Below, in pieces: positions 4,343-11,120 of a DNA stretch of 11,302 bases (positions within the stretch are counted from its first letter, which is position 1; each line of letters starts with the position of its first letter). The stretch comes from DSYF01 sp041181065. GTDB taxonomy: Bacteria > Verrucomicrobiota > Verrucomicrobiia > Limisphaerales > DSYF01. A program made the translations under genes and the position numbers. Location: NCBI GenBank assembly GCA_041181065.1, contig JBEGQI010000031.1, positions 1 to 11,302 of the forward strand, given 5' to 3'. A model generated the notes under the pieces. That model did not search any database, was not told the DNA's origin, and saw nothing but the letters and a program-made list of their open reading frames with translations.

Positions 4343-7243
4343 TCAGCTGCGCGTCAGCTCCAACCCTTGCTCCGACAAGGTCATTTCCACAAAGCGCGCG
4401 CGCGCATTTGGTGGATTCGTCGTCAACTCATGCTTGATGCGACCCGCGGCGACTTCGTCCTTGGCGAAGATGAGCACGAATCCGCCGCCCCCGGCGCCGA
4501 GCAATTTGCACGCGGCGGTCCACGGTTCGATGCGATTGAGGATGGCGCCGACTTCCGGCGTGTTGGTGCCGGCGTCGAGAGCTTGGTTGAGTTCCCAACT
4601 CCTGCGGACCGAGGCGACGAGTTCCGCACGATCGCGGCGTTGGATGGCGTTGAAGCAACGTTCCGCATTCACACCGATCTCGTTGAGGATGCGCAGATGG
4701 TTCGGGGAATTCAGGAACATGCCGCGCACGATCTCGGCGAGGATGTTCTTCGCGAGCCGCGTGAGGCCGGTGTAATACAGCAGCGTGGTCGAATTCGCCT
4801 GTCCGGAGCCGAACAGATGCGGCGGGAGCCAGCGGACGTTCGGGGTTTGCGCGAGGCCAGCGCTCGTCTCGATGAGCTTCACGCCGCCGAAGATGGCGCC
4901 CGCCTGATCCTGCCAACCGCCGCCGGTCGTGAGCATCTGCTCCATTGCGAGCGTGCGTTGGAACAATGTGTGCCGATCCCAGCCGAGCCCGCACAAATCA
5001 GCCAGCGTGGCGAGCAACGTTGCCGCAAGAATGCTGCTGGTGCCGAGCCCGGAACCTTTCGGCACAGCGGACAGCATGGAGACTTCGATGCCGCCGCCGA
5101 ATGCTTTCAATTGTTCTTCCAACGAACGTGCGCCGGAGTCGCTGCTGAAGCGCGGGAGAAAACCGGCCAATGCAAACGCCGCTTTTGCCAGCGCAAACTC
5201 GCTGCCCGGCTGTGCGAAAGTGTCGAGTTCCTCAAACGTCTTCACGCGTTGTTCGACGCCGAGGTCGATCGAGCGCAACACGAGTTCTGGCCGCGGACAA
5301 AGTTTGGCGAAGACTTGGATGGGCGGCTGGCCGTTGAGGTTGACGCCGAGGTTCAGGACTTTGCCGCCGTGTTCGAGGCAATGCGGCGGCGTGTCGGTCC
5401 AGCCGCCGGCGAGATCAAGGCGCACCGGGCTGCGGCCCCAGACGATCTGGTCTTCCTGGATCGAGGCGCGCGGCTGCGCGAGCTTGAGCTGCGCTTCGTG
5501 GATGATCATCTCGCGCAACAGGGCGAAGGCTTTCGCTTCGTGCTGCTGCCAGCGGGCGTCGTTGCGTTCGCGCAGAACGGCAGCGCGGAACATCTCGTCG
5601 TGGACGAAGTTCAACGGCTCGTCGCCTTGCTTCAGGCTGGAGTCGGGCAACGCGACGTTCGTGCGGGCGAAATCGCGAGCGGTGTGTTGCAGGTCGAGGC
5701 GATAGAACACGCTCCAACGACCGTTGCGCAGCATCGGCGCGAGGCACGCGTGGCGATGCGTCTCGCGCTGCTGATAAAGCCGTCCGAGGTTTGCCTGCTC
5801 CGCGATCTGTTGTGCGGAGAGCCGAAGGGACTTAAGCCAGAGCTGAGTATGCTCGGGGCTCGGCGTCGGCTTGGCGGCGAACATCCATTCGAGAAAACGC
5901 GCGTTGAGCTGTTCGAGCTTGAGCACGGGGAACAGCGCGGCTTGTTGGATGTCCGTCTCCTTGGCGACGCCAGCCTGCGACAAGGTCAGCTGCCGCGCGA
6001 CGAGCCATTCGGTGGTGCTGCGACCGAACCATTTCGTGCTCAAATCGCCGAAGCGACCGGAGAACGTGTCGCTGAAACCGTAGGGCCGCACCGCGAACTC
6101 CGCCTCGCCCACGGGCACGAAATCGAGGCAGACGCCGGCTTCAAGCTGCAAGTCCCACGCGTTCTCCGGCACGCCGGTCAGGACGTGTTCATGTGCGAGT
6201 TTCCACGTCGCAGGCACGGTGCTGTTCTCGACCCAGAGCGTGTGGTTCTCTTCCTGCCGCAATGGGAATTTGAACTTCGTGTTTTGCAGGAACTGGTCGG
6301 GATGCCGCTTGGCGCCAGCGTAACCGAGCTTCGTTTCGTCGAGCTCGATATTCTGTAACGCTGCGACGGACTCGATCAATTGCTGGCTCGTGCCGAAGTG
6401 GTAGAACTCCGCCTTGGGCAACGGAATCACCGCCGAGGTCAACGCGGAGATTTCCGGGTCGGGTTGCGCGGGTTGCGTGCCGAGCGAAAGGCCGAACTGC
6501 GCGTAGAGTTCGTAATTGCTCGCCGTCGCGCCGCCGAACTTCTGCGCGTTCGCGTCCCAGCCGCATTTGGACATCAACACGCGCACGGCCCGTTCACTGA
6601 GCAGCCACATGCCGGTATCGACGAGCGGGAGAAATTCCGCGGCGAGCTCGCGCGTGCGCGCGGGCTCGGGCTTTTGCAGGAAGAAGGCCAGCTTGGTCGG
6701 ATTCTTGCGCGGCGAAAAGAAGACGCCGAAGTCCTTCGCTTTTTCGGCCGTGACCCACATGCCGAGCCCGAGCACATCCACGTCGGGGAACGGCGGCAAC
6801 TCGCGGTCGAAGCGCAACAGCACGTCGCCGCTCGTGATCATCGCGACGGTCTTCGGCCCGGCGTGCGCGAGGACGCGCTCGTAATCGGGCAATTGCACGT
6901 CGAGCAACGTCTGGTCAAGGCGCTGACCGTAGGCCCAACGAAACGCGGGGAGCGGCATCAACAATTTCCCTACCGGCGCGTAGCTGGGGAGCCGACGGCT
7001 TTGTCCGCCGCCGTGGATCAGAAGTTTGCGGCTGTGGTTCAGCCACGTCGCAAAAGAGTTTCCGTTGGCCGTGTCGCGCCATGCTTCGGCGAGCAAGTGG
7101 GCGGTGCCGCCGCCGGAGCCAAGCTTGCTGCCTGCGGGGTCGCACGTGGCGAACCACTCCGGGCGCGATTTGTTTTCGAGGGCGACAAATTCCCGCGCCA
7201 TGCCGGGCGGGAGTGAGAGCAAACGCTGGATGGCGGAGGGCAT
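4343..7243 (-). CDS. fkp: Bifunctional L-fucokinase / L-fucose-1-phosphate guanylyltransferase (FKP-like)
   Basis: This 966-residue cytoplasmic enzyme would turn free L-fucose into GDP-L-fucose in two steps, first by ATP-dependent phosphorylation and then by GTP-dependent nucleotidyl transfer. The N-terminal half (about 30-450) is the pyrophosphorylase part: GSGGGT at 42-47, HGGGQSRRLP at 77-86 followed by Y-A-P-V-G-K, and a GDVLLRFD segment at 139-146. The C-terminal half (about 600-966) is a GHMP kinase: RSPVRLDLAGGWTDTPP at 604-620, the phosphate-binding PKGSGLGTSS at 728-737, GGGWQDQAGAIFGG around Asp779, and LLGAGGGG at 914-921. Order and length match Bacteroides fragilis FKP (about 949 residues). 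The ATG at 7243 lies 9 nt after the preceding stop; no strong ribosome binding site is visible. A heptose or other sugar as substrate cannot be excluded from motifs alone, but GGWTDTPP followed by a VLNLGVNLNG stretch resembles fucokinases best. Confidence 0.9.
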   Translation of the reverse strand: MPSAIQRLLSLPPGMAREFVALENKSRPEWFATCDPAGSKLGSGGGTAHLLAEAWRDTANGNSFATWLNHSRKLLIHGGGQSRRLPSYAPVGKLLMPLPAFRWAYGQRLDQTLLDVQLPDYERVLAHAGPKTVAMITSGDVLLRFDRELPPFPDVDVLGLGMWVTAEKAKDFGVFFSPRKNPTKLAFFLQKPEPARTRELAAEFLPLVDTGMWLLSERAVRVLMSKCGWDANAQKFGGATASNYELYAQFGLSLGTQPAQPDPEISALTSAVIPLPKAEFYHFGTSQQLIESVAALQNIELDETKLGYAGAKRHPDQFLQNTKFKFPLRQEENHTLWVENSTVPATWKLAHEHVLTGVPENAWDLQLEAGVCLDFVPVGEAEFAVRPYGFSDTFSGRFGDLSTKWFGRSTTEWLVARQLTLSQAGVAKETDIQQAALFPVLKLEQLNARFLEWMFAAKPTPSPEHTQLWLKSLRLSAQQIAEQANLGRLYQQRETHRHACLAPMLRNGRWSVFYRLDLQHTARDFARTNVALPDSSLKQGDEPLNFVHDEMFRAAVLRERNDARWQQHEAKAFALLREMIIHEAQLKLAQPRASIQEDQIVWGRSPVRLDLAGGWTDTPPHCLEHGGKVLNLGVNLNGQPPIQVFAKLCPRPELVLRSIDLGVEQRVKTFEELDTFAQPGSEFALAKAAFALAGFLPRFSSDSGARSLEEQLKAFGGGIEVSMLSAVPKGSGLGTSSILAATLLATLADLCGLGWDRHTLFQRTLAMEQMLTTGGGWQDQAGAIFGGVKLIETSAGLAQTPNVRWLPPHLFGSGQANSTTLLYYTGLTRLAKNILAEIVRGMFLNSPNHLRILNEIGVNAERCFNAIQRRDRAELVASVRRSWELNQALDAGTNTPEVGAILNRIEPWTAACKLLGAGGGGFVLIFAKDEVAAGRIKHELTTNPPNARARFVEMTLSEQGLELTRS

Positions 7244-7252
7244 TGCGAAAGA

Positions 7253-7849
7253 TTAGGCGCGACGCGATTTGCGGGTCTTGAAGAGTTCCATCTGCGGTTC
7301 ACGGAAGAACTCGTAGTTCTTCAGGATGCGGACGACTTGGAGCAGGTCGGACTTCTGGTAGTTCCGGTTCGTCTCCGTCTTCTCGATGATTTCGGTGAGC
7401 ATCGTGCGGAATGGAATCACGGCGTCGATGCCCTTGGCGCGGAGCAATGCGATGCTTTGGTCGCGGGCTTCCACGTTCGTGGGCAACGCCGGCACGACCA
7501 GAATCTTCAACGGCGTTCCCTCTTCGCCGAACGCTTTCGCGGCTTGCTTGAACGTTGCGGGTTCCACGAAACGAAAGATCTCCGGCGCGTTCATCAACAC
7601 CGCGGGGCTGAACGTCTCCGTGTGCCAACCTTTGACGACGACGATGGCGCGCTCAACTTGCAACAAGTCCGGCGAACTCAGCACGAAGGGCAGGGGAGTC
7701 GAGGAAGTTTCGGGGTGCGGGTTGAGGACGAAGAAGTCGATGTCGTCATCTTCGCGGCGTGGTTGCGCGATATATTTGCGATGCTGGCGGACGAGGAACT
7801 CGTGCAGCTCGAAGTATTCGCGGACGATGGTTTCGCTGACAGAACTCAT
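7253..7849 (-). CDS. Conserved-looking hypothetical protein translationally coupled to aroB
   Basis: A 198-residue soluble protein that I do not recognise. The ATG at 7849 overlaps the aroB stop as ATGA, which chooses this start over a much longer upstream extension of the same frame that would lie inside aroB. There is no signal peptide and no membrane segment. The N-terminus is a helix (SETIVREYFELHEFLVRQH), followed by an acidic DDDIDFFVLNP strand (about 34-44), a strand ending VVVKGWHTE (about 70-78), an ILVVPALP strand (116-123), and a mixed helical C-terminus ending in basic residues (KTRKSRRA). Helix, then D-x-D-F-F-V, then V-V-V-K-G-W faintly resembles the PD-(D/E)xK nuclease core, but the Glu of ExK would be Val71, so I do not assign this function. 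The coupling implies co-expression with AroB; the fkp-like gene follows 9 nt later. Confidence 0.75.
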   Translation of the reverse strand: MSSVSETIVREYFELHEFLVRQHRKYIAQPRREDDDIDFFVLNPHPETSSTPLPFVLSSPDLLQVERAIVVVKGWHTETFSPAVLMNAPEIFRFVEPATFKQAAKAFGEEGTPLKILVVPALPTNVEARDQSIALLRAKGIDAVIPFRTMLTEIIEKTETNRNYQKSDLLQVVRILKNYEFFREPQMELFKTRKSRRA

Positions 7850-8925
7850 GGGAGAACCTGGTTGATGGCGGCGTCGGGCACGCGCTGGCCCCAGACGACC
7901 TTGCCGATTTTCTTCGCGAGGACGAATTTCACTTCGCCCGCGCTGACTTTTTTGTCGAGGCGCATGGCGTTGAACAAGTCGCGTCGTTGGGCGCGGGAAA
8001 GTTTCACCGTGGTTGGCAATCCCGCGCGCTGGAACAACTCCGTGACGCGCGCGGTGTGTTCTGTGGGGAAGCCGAGCAAGCCGCTCGACAATTGCGCGGC
8101 GGCAACTTGCCCGATCGAGATGGCTTCGCCGTGGAGATATTTGCCGTAACTGGAAATCGCTTCGAGCGCGTGACCGATGGTGTGGCCGAAATTCAGGATC
8201 GCGCGCAAGCCGCTCTCCGTTTCGTCCTGGCCGACGACGTCTGCCTTGATCTCGCAACAGCGGGCGATGACCGGCTCCAAGACGGCGGTCTGCTTTCGCA
8301 ACAGCTTTGGCAGATCACGCTCCAGCCGGCGGAACAACGGTTCGTCGTAGATGATGCCGTATTTGATGACCTCCGCGAGACCGGCGCGGAATTCGCGTGG
8401 CGGCAGCGTCTTCAACGTGTCGAGGTCGCACAGCACGAGGCGCGGTTGATAGAACGCGCCGACGAGATTTTTGCCCGCCTTGAGATTCACGCCGGTCTTG
8501 CCGCCGACGGAGCTATCCACCTGCGCGAGCAACGTGGTGGGCACTTGCACGAACGGGATGCCGCGCAGATACGTCGCGGCCACGAAGCCCGCGAGGTCGC
8601 CGACCACCCCGCCGCCGAGCGCGATGATGAACGACTTCCGCTCCAGCCGATTCGCCGCGAGTTGGTCGTAGCAACGCTGGACGTTCGTGAGGCTCTTCGC
8701 CGTTTCACCGGCGGGAACCGTGATGACCACGGGCTCAAACCCCGCGCGCTTCAGGCTGGCGATCGCTTTGGCTGCGTAACGCGGACCGACCTTGGCGTCG
8801 GTGATGACAGCGCAGCGCGCGCCGAGTTTGAGGCGGCGGCATTCCTCGCCGAGACGCGGCAAAAGCTTCGGAGCGATCTTGATCTGATAACTGCGTTGGC
8901 CTAGCGGGACTTGAACGGTGCGCAC
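7846..8925 (-). CDS. aroB: 3-dehydroquinate synthase
   Basis: This 359-residue enzyme catalyses the second shikimate-pathway step, converting DAHP to 3-dehydroquinate with NAD+ and a divalent metal. Motifs: an N-terminal nucleotide-binding half with PAGETAK (71-77) and LGGGVVGDLAGF (103-114); the family signature YLRGIPFVQVPTTLLAQVDSS (119-139) and GGKTGVN (141-147); and the metal ligands Glu185 (AEVIKYG), His248 (NFGHTIGHALE) and His265 (LHGEA). The length is normal and all key residues are present. The start is GTG at 8925: the frame is closed by an in-frame TAA about 30 nt upstream, and no ATG or TTG lies between, so this start is well determined. No strong Shine-Dalgarno is visible. It is the first gene of the minus-strand block, and its stop overlaps the next gene's start as ATGA. 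Confidence 0.97.
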   Translation of the reverse strand: MRTVQVPLGQRSYQIKIAPKLLPRLGEECRRLKLGARCAVITDAKVGPRYAAKAIASLKRAGFEPVVITVPAGETAKSLTNVQRCYDQLAANRLERKSFIIALGGGVVGDLAGFVAATYLRGIPFVQVPTTLLAQVDSSVGGKTGVNLKAGKNLVGAFYQPRLVLCDLDTLKTLPPREFRAGLAEVIKYGIIYDEPLFRRLERDLPKLLRKQTAVLEPVIARCCEIKADVVGQDETESGLRAILNFGHTIGHALEAISSYGKYLHGEAISIGQVAAAQLSSGLLGFPTEHTARVTELFQRAGLPTTVKLSRAQRRDLFNAMRLDKKVSAGEVKFVLAKKIGKVVWGQRVPDAAINQVLP

Positions 8926-9033
8926 GGGTGCAGGATAGGAATTGAGGTGGGTGAGTTAAAGCGAGGAATTCAGCTTTGCGACAGCCAGCCGAAAATGCTT
9001 TGACCGCTTCACTGTGGGATTTAACGTCCACGC
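8926..9033. promoter_or_regulatory. Divergent intergenic control region
   Basis: This 108-bp gap separates aroB (leftward, minus) from the Met-rich secreted protein gene (rightward, plus), so both promoters should be here or overlap it. On the plus strand a TTGACC occurs at 9000-9005, close to a -35 hexamer, but the nearest T/A-rich hexamer (TTTAAC at 9020-9025) is only 14 nt away, so I do not call it. On the minus strand I see no convincing pair. No operator-like inverted repeat stands out. Confidence 0.5.
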
Positions 9034-10236
9034 ATGAATTCACTTTGCACATTCCGCCGGGCTTCGATCAGCCGTCTTTTTATGACCCTTGGTGCGCTGG
9101 CGTTGCTGGCGGCTCAAGTTGCGCACGCAGAAGGTCCGGACGAAGAGTATCTGCACATCTACGACATCGTGGATCAGGCCGATACCTTGAGCGACAAGGG
9201 CCAGACCGAAAACGCGAAGGCCAAGTATCTCGAAGCGCAACGGCAGTTGGTGAAGTTCCGGGAAGAGAACCCCACGTGGAATCCCAACCTCGTCATGCAC
9301 CGGCTCAAATACGTCTCCGGCAAACTAGGCGGCGAGACCCCTAAGCCCGTTCTGCCATCACCGGCTCCGCAAAGCACCGGTTCCACGACGTCTGCAGCCC
9401 CGGCTGAGTCGCCTAAGGTTTCCTCGAACTTGAAATTACTCAGCGCCGGCGCCGAGCCACGGGTGGAATTGCGGCTGCATCCCAAAGCCGGCGACAAGCA
9501 GTCCTTGACCATGGAGACCACGATGGAGATGGACATGAGCGCCATGAACAGCATGCCCCCGATGAAGATGCCGCCGATGAAATTCAACCTCACCACCGAG
9601 GTCGCCGAAGTGGCGGCGAACGGCGACATCACCTTCTCCACGCAATTGGATGCGGAGGCTCCCGAAGCTTCCGCGGACGATTCCCCCGTGAACAAGGGCA
9701 TCGCCGCCGCATTGGCCACGATGAAGGGCATGAAGATCGAGGGAAAGATCACCAATCGAGGCATCACGAAATCGACCGAGTTGAAGATGACGGGCAAACC
9801 CGCCGGACCGATGGCCGGGCAGATGTCCCAGATTCAAAATTCCATGGGCCTGTCAGTGTTGCCTGAGCAAGCCGTCGGCGTCGGCGCCAAATGGCAGGTC
9901 GAACGTCAGGTCAAACACTCCGGCCTCAGCATGAACCAGACGGAGACCTACGAAATCCTTTCCATCGCCGGCGACGTCGTCACCATCCAGACCACCTCCA
10001 CCCAGCACGCGGGCAATCAGAAGATGTCCAACCCCGCCATGCCCAACCTCAAGATGGATGTCTCCAAGATCGAGGGGAAGGGCACGGGCAAGATGGTGAT
10101 GGACCTGGGCAAAGTCTCACCCATCAGCGGCGAAATGGAAACCGAGTCTGAATCTGTGATGTCGATGAACATGGGCGGCCAGAAGCGCGACATCACCAGC
10201 AAGCAAACCATGAAGCTCAAGCTGGAGTCGAAATAA
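9034..10236 (+). CDS. Secreted Met-rich protein, DUF6263-like
   Basis: A 400-residue exported protein of unknown function. A signal peptide is visible (RR near residue 8, hydrophobic core about 17-30, cleavage after AHA near 32). Residues 36-98 form a helical TPR-like segment (YLHIYDIVDQAD, then AKAKYLEAQRQL, then NPTWNP) of a type I associate with secreted verrucomicrobial proteins. A Pro/Ser/Thr-rich linker covers about 101-130. The rest is predicted beta-rich, with the pattern L-P-E-Q-A-V-G-V-G-A-K-W (276-287), as in DUF6263-like proteins. Methionine is unusually frequent (29 of 400, nine of them within residues 160-182), and a PPMK/MPPMK tandem occurs at 175-183. The start at 9034 gives a good signal peptide; Met17 (9082) would be a shorter alternative. 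No Shine-Dalgarno is clear. The gene reads away from aroB and stands alone; a 443-nt non-coding, repeat-bearing region follows. Confidence 0.8.
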   Translation: MNSLCTFRRASISRLFMTLGALALLAAQVAHAEGPDEEYLHIYDIVDQADTLSDKGQTENAKAKYLEAQRQLVKFREENPTWNPNLVMHRLKYVSGKLGGETPKPVLPSPAPQSTGSTTSAAPAESPKVSSNLKLLSAGAEPRVELRLHPKAGDKQSLTMETTMEMDMSAMNSMPPMKMPPMKFNLTTEVAEVAANGDITFSTQLDAEAPEASADDSPVNKGIAAALATMKGMKIEGKITNRGITKSTELKMTGKPAGPMAGQMSQIQNSMGLSVLPEQAVGVGAKWQVERQVKHSGLSMNQTETYEILSIAGDVVTIQTTSTQHAGNQKMSNPAMPNLKMDVSKIEGKGTGKMVMDLGKVSPISGEMETESESVMSMNMGGQKRDITSKQTMKLKLESK

Positions 10237-10325
10237 CCGCCACCTTCGCTCCTTCGCGGGACAACTCCATTTCGTGAGCCGCCGGCGCAAGACCGAAACC
10301 CACGGTGAGAGAAGGAGGCAACGTG

Positions 10326-10342
10326 CGACCCCTGCGGGGTCG
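10326..10342. repeat. Palindrome 1 of REP-like cluster
   Basis: CGACCCC and GGGGTCG form a perfect 7-bp stem around a TGC loop. It is the first of four different hairpins spaced within 101 bp downstream of the Met-rich protein gene. Confidence 0.75.
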
Positions 10343-10361
10343 AATATGTTTGGGCGGGTTA

Positions 10362-10381
10362 CCGTGGGCGTGCGCCCACGG
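10362..10381. repeat. Palindrome 2 of REP-like cluster
   Basis: CCGTGGGC and GCCCACGG form a perfect 8-bp stem around a GTGC loop, the strongest hairpin in the cluster. It lies 19 nt after palindrome 1 and is not followed by a T-run, so it does not look like a classic terminator. Confidence 0.78.
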
Positions 10382-10393
10382 CTATTCAAGTTG

Positions 10394-10408
10394 TGTCCCT
10401 CCGGGACA
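10394..10408. repeat. Palindrome 3 of REP-like cluster
   Basis: TGTCCC and GGGACA form a perfect 6-bp stem around a TCC loop, 12 nt after palindrome 2. The pyrimidine-rich spacer GCTATTCAAGTTG-like sequence between them carries no gene signal. Confidence 0.7.
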
Positions 10409-10411
10409 GAG

Positions 10412-10426
10412 TCCAGATTTGCTGGA
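10412..10426. repeat. Palindrome 4 of REP-like cluster
   Basis: TCCAG and CTGGA form a 5-bp stem around ATTTG, 3 nt after palindrome 3. It is the weakest of the four and might be chance, but its position right after the others suggests it belongs to the same compound element. Confidence 0.45.
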
Positions 10427-10464
10427 AGGAGCGGAGAGTGTTCGCCGGGAGTAAAGGCGGCATG

Positions 10465-10580
10465 GAGTGCGGTGGCAAGGCGGACGCCGCGACACCGCTT
10501 TCGGGCGGGCGCGAGGCGGGCGAACTTTCGAAGGTGATCCGTGCGGGCGAAAGCGGCGTGGCGCTGCGATTCCCGCCGCA
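10465..10580. repeat. Long imperfect inverted repeat, probable dispersed (MITE-like) element
   Basis: The inner arms ACCGCTTTCG-like (10494-10503) and CGAAAGCGG (10548-10556) match over nine perfect pairs. The complementarity continues outward with mismatches to about 10465 and 10580, giving arms of roughly 35-38 nt around a 44-nt centre. The centre carries repeated GCGGGCG words. The reading frames through it (for example, a peptide containing KADAATPLSGG) resemble small spurious proteins that I recall being called in many verrucomicrobial genomes, which suggests a multi-copy element. I cannot count copies here. No terminal duplication is evident. Confidence 0.5.
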
Positions 10581-10679
10581 GTCCAAGAGACGAACGTGAA
10601 GGTGTCCGCCCGCACTATTGACTCTGGATTGCTGCAAGCGTAGAACCGGGGTAGGTGTGGATACGGCAAGTGAACCGGG

Positions 10680-11117
10680 ATGCCACGGACGACGCGAATG
10701 AGACCTTCAGTCAAAATGACGATTCTCCACTGCGTAGCCGCTACACTTACGATGATTTTGTGCGCGGTCGCAGGAGCGTTTTTACCGCCTTTGTGGCAGG
10801 GTGCTGGCGGTCGAGACTTCCGCCCGCAGGCCACCACGATGGCGATTCTCATCTTCCTCCTTGCGGCCGTGCTTCGCCGTTGGCGGCGCTGGGCCATTAT
10901 AGATTTCATCGGCGCATTCATTTGCGCGGAACTGTTCACGCTTTGCGTCATCGGGCACTTCAGCGGTTACACTTGGTTGGAAATCTTCGACTCCTTCAAT
11001 CTTGGGTGGCTGGCCCTGATGAGTTTGTTCGTTGGGTTTCCGTGGCTGATTGGATTACTGGTTGGGAGCTTGTTGTTGAGAGTCAGTCAGAGAGGGCCAC
11101 ATGATAATGCCACCTAG
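10680..11117 (+). CDS. Small four-helix membrane protein of unknown function
   Basis: A 145-residue inner-membrane protein that I cannot assign to a family. Hydrophobic segments lie at about 14-38, 51-65, 71-93 and 108-133. The RRWRR cluster at 66-70 between helices 2 and 3 and the basic N-terminus (RTTRMRPSVK) suggest both are cytoplasmic, with a polar, probably external, loop at about 40-50. No catalytic motif is visible. The start is uncertain: the ATG at 10680 is used here, but the ATGs at 10698 (Met7) and 10716 (Met13) are equally plausible because none has a clear ribosome binding site. It ends 3 nt before the next gene, so the two are probably co-transcribed. Confidence 0.65.
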   Translation: MPRTTRMRPSVKMTILHCVAATLTMILCAVAGAFLPPLWQGAGGRDFRPQATTMAILIFLLAAVLRRWRRWAIIDFIGAFICAELFTLCVIGHFSGYTWLEIFDSFNLGWLALMSLFVGFPWLIGLLVGSLLLRVSQRGPHDNAT

Positions 11118-11120
11118 GCT

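Larger units (their letters stand above)
10237..10679. other. Gene-free stretch holding palindromic repeats
   Basis: No credible gene is present in these 443 nt. Short frames on both strands exist, but they run through the hairpins and give Arg-rich, low-complexity peptides. The first part (10237-10325) shows nothing clear. Then come four short hairpins (10326-10426) and a long imperfect inverted repeat (10465-10580). The final 100 nt before the membrane protein gene contain no obvious promoter. Confidence 0.7.

Noticed and set aside
4232..6358. A 708-codon open frame on the plus strand opposite the fkp-like gene
   Set aside because: It is antisense to a gene with complete family motifs, its product is Arg/Glu/Ala-rich with no recognisable domain, and such frames arise from GC-rich third-position bias.
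7850..8257. N-terminal extension of the unassigned protein into aroB
   Set aside because: It would overlap aroB by 400 nt and is Arg-rich shadow sequence; the ATGA overlap gives a natural start at 7849.
7987..8904. A 305-codon plus-strand frame opposite aroB
   Set aside because: It is a shadow of aroB, whose catalytic residues are all present on the minus strand.
9000..9025. Sigma70 promoter TTGACC / TTTAAC for the Met-rich protein gene
   Set aside because: The spacing is only 14 nt and the start would fall almost on the ATG, so it is not a credible promoter.
10326..10426. CRISPR array
   Set aside because: The palindromes have different sequences and irregular short spacing, so there is no constant repeat unit and no spacers.
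10274..10599. Small plus-strand frames (87 and 68 codons) in the repeat region
   Set aside because: They read through hairpins and the inverted repeat, are Arg/Gly-rich, and lack ribosome binding sites; they are most likely spurious calls on a dispersed repeat.
10382..10951. A 189-codon minus-strand frame
   Set aside because: It spans the repeat element and lies antisense to the membrane protein gene; its composition is low-complexity and basic.
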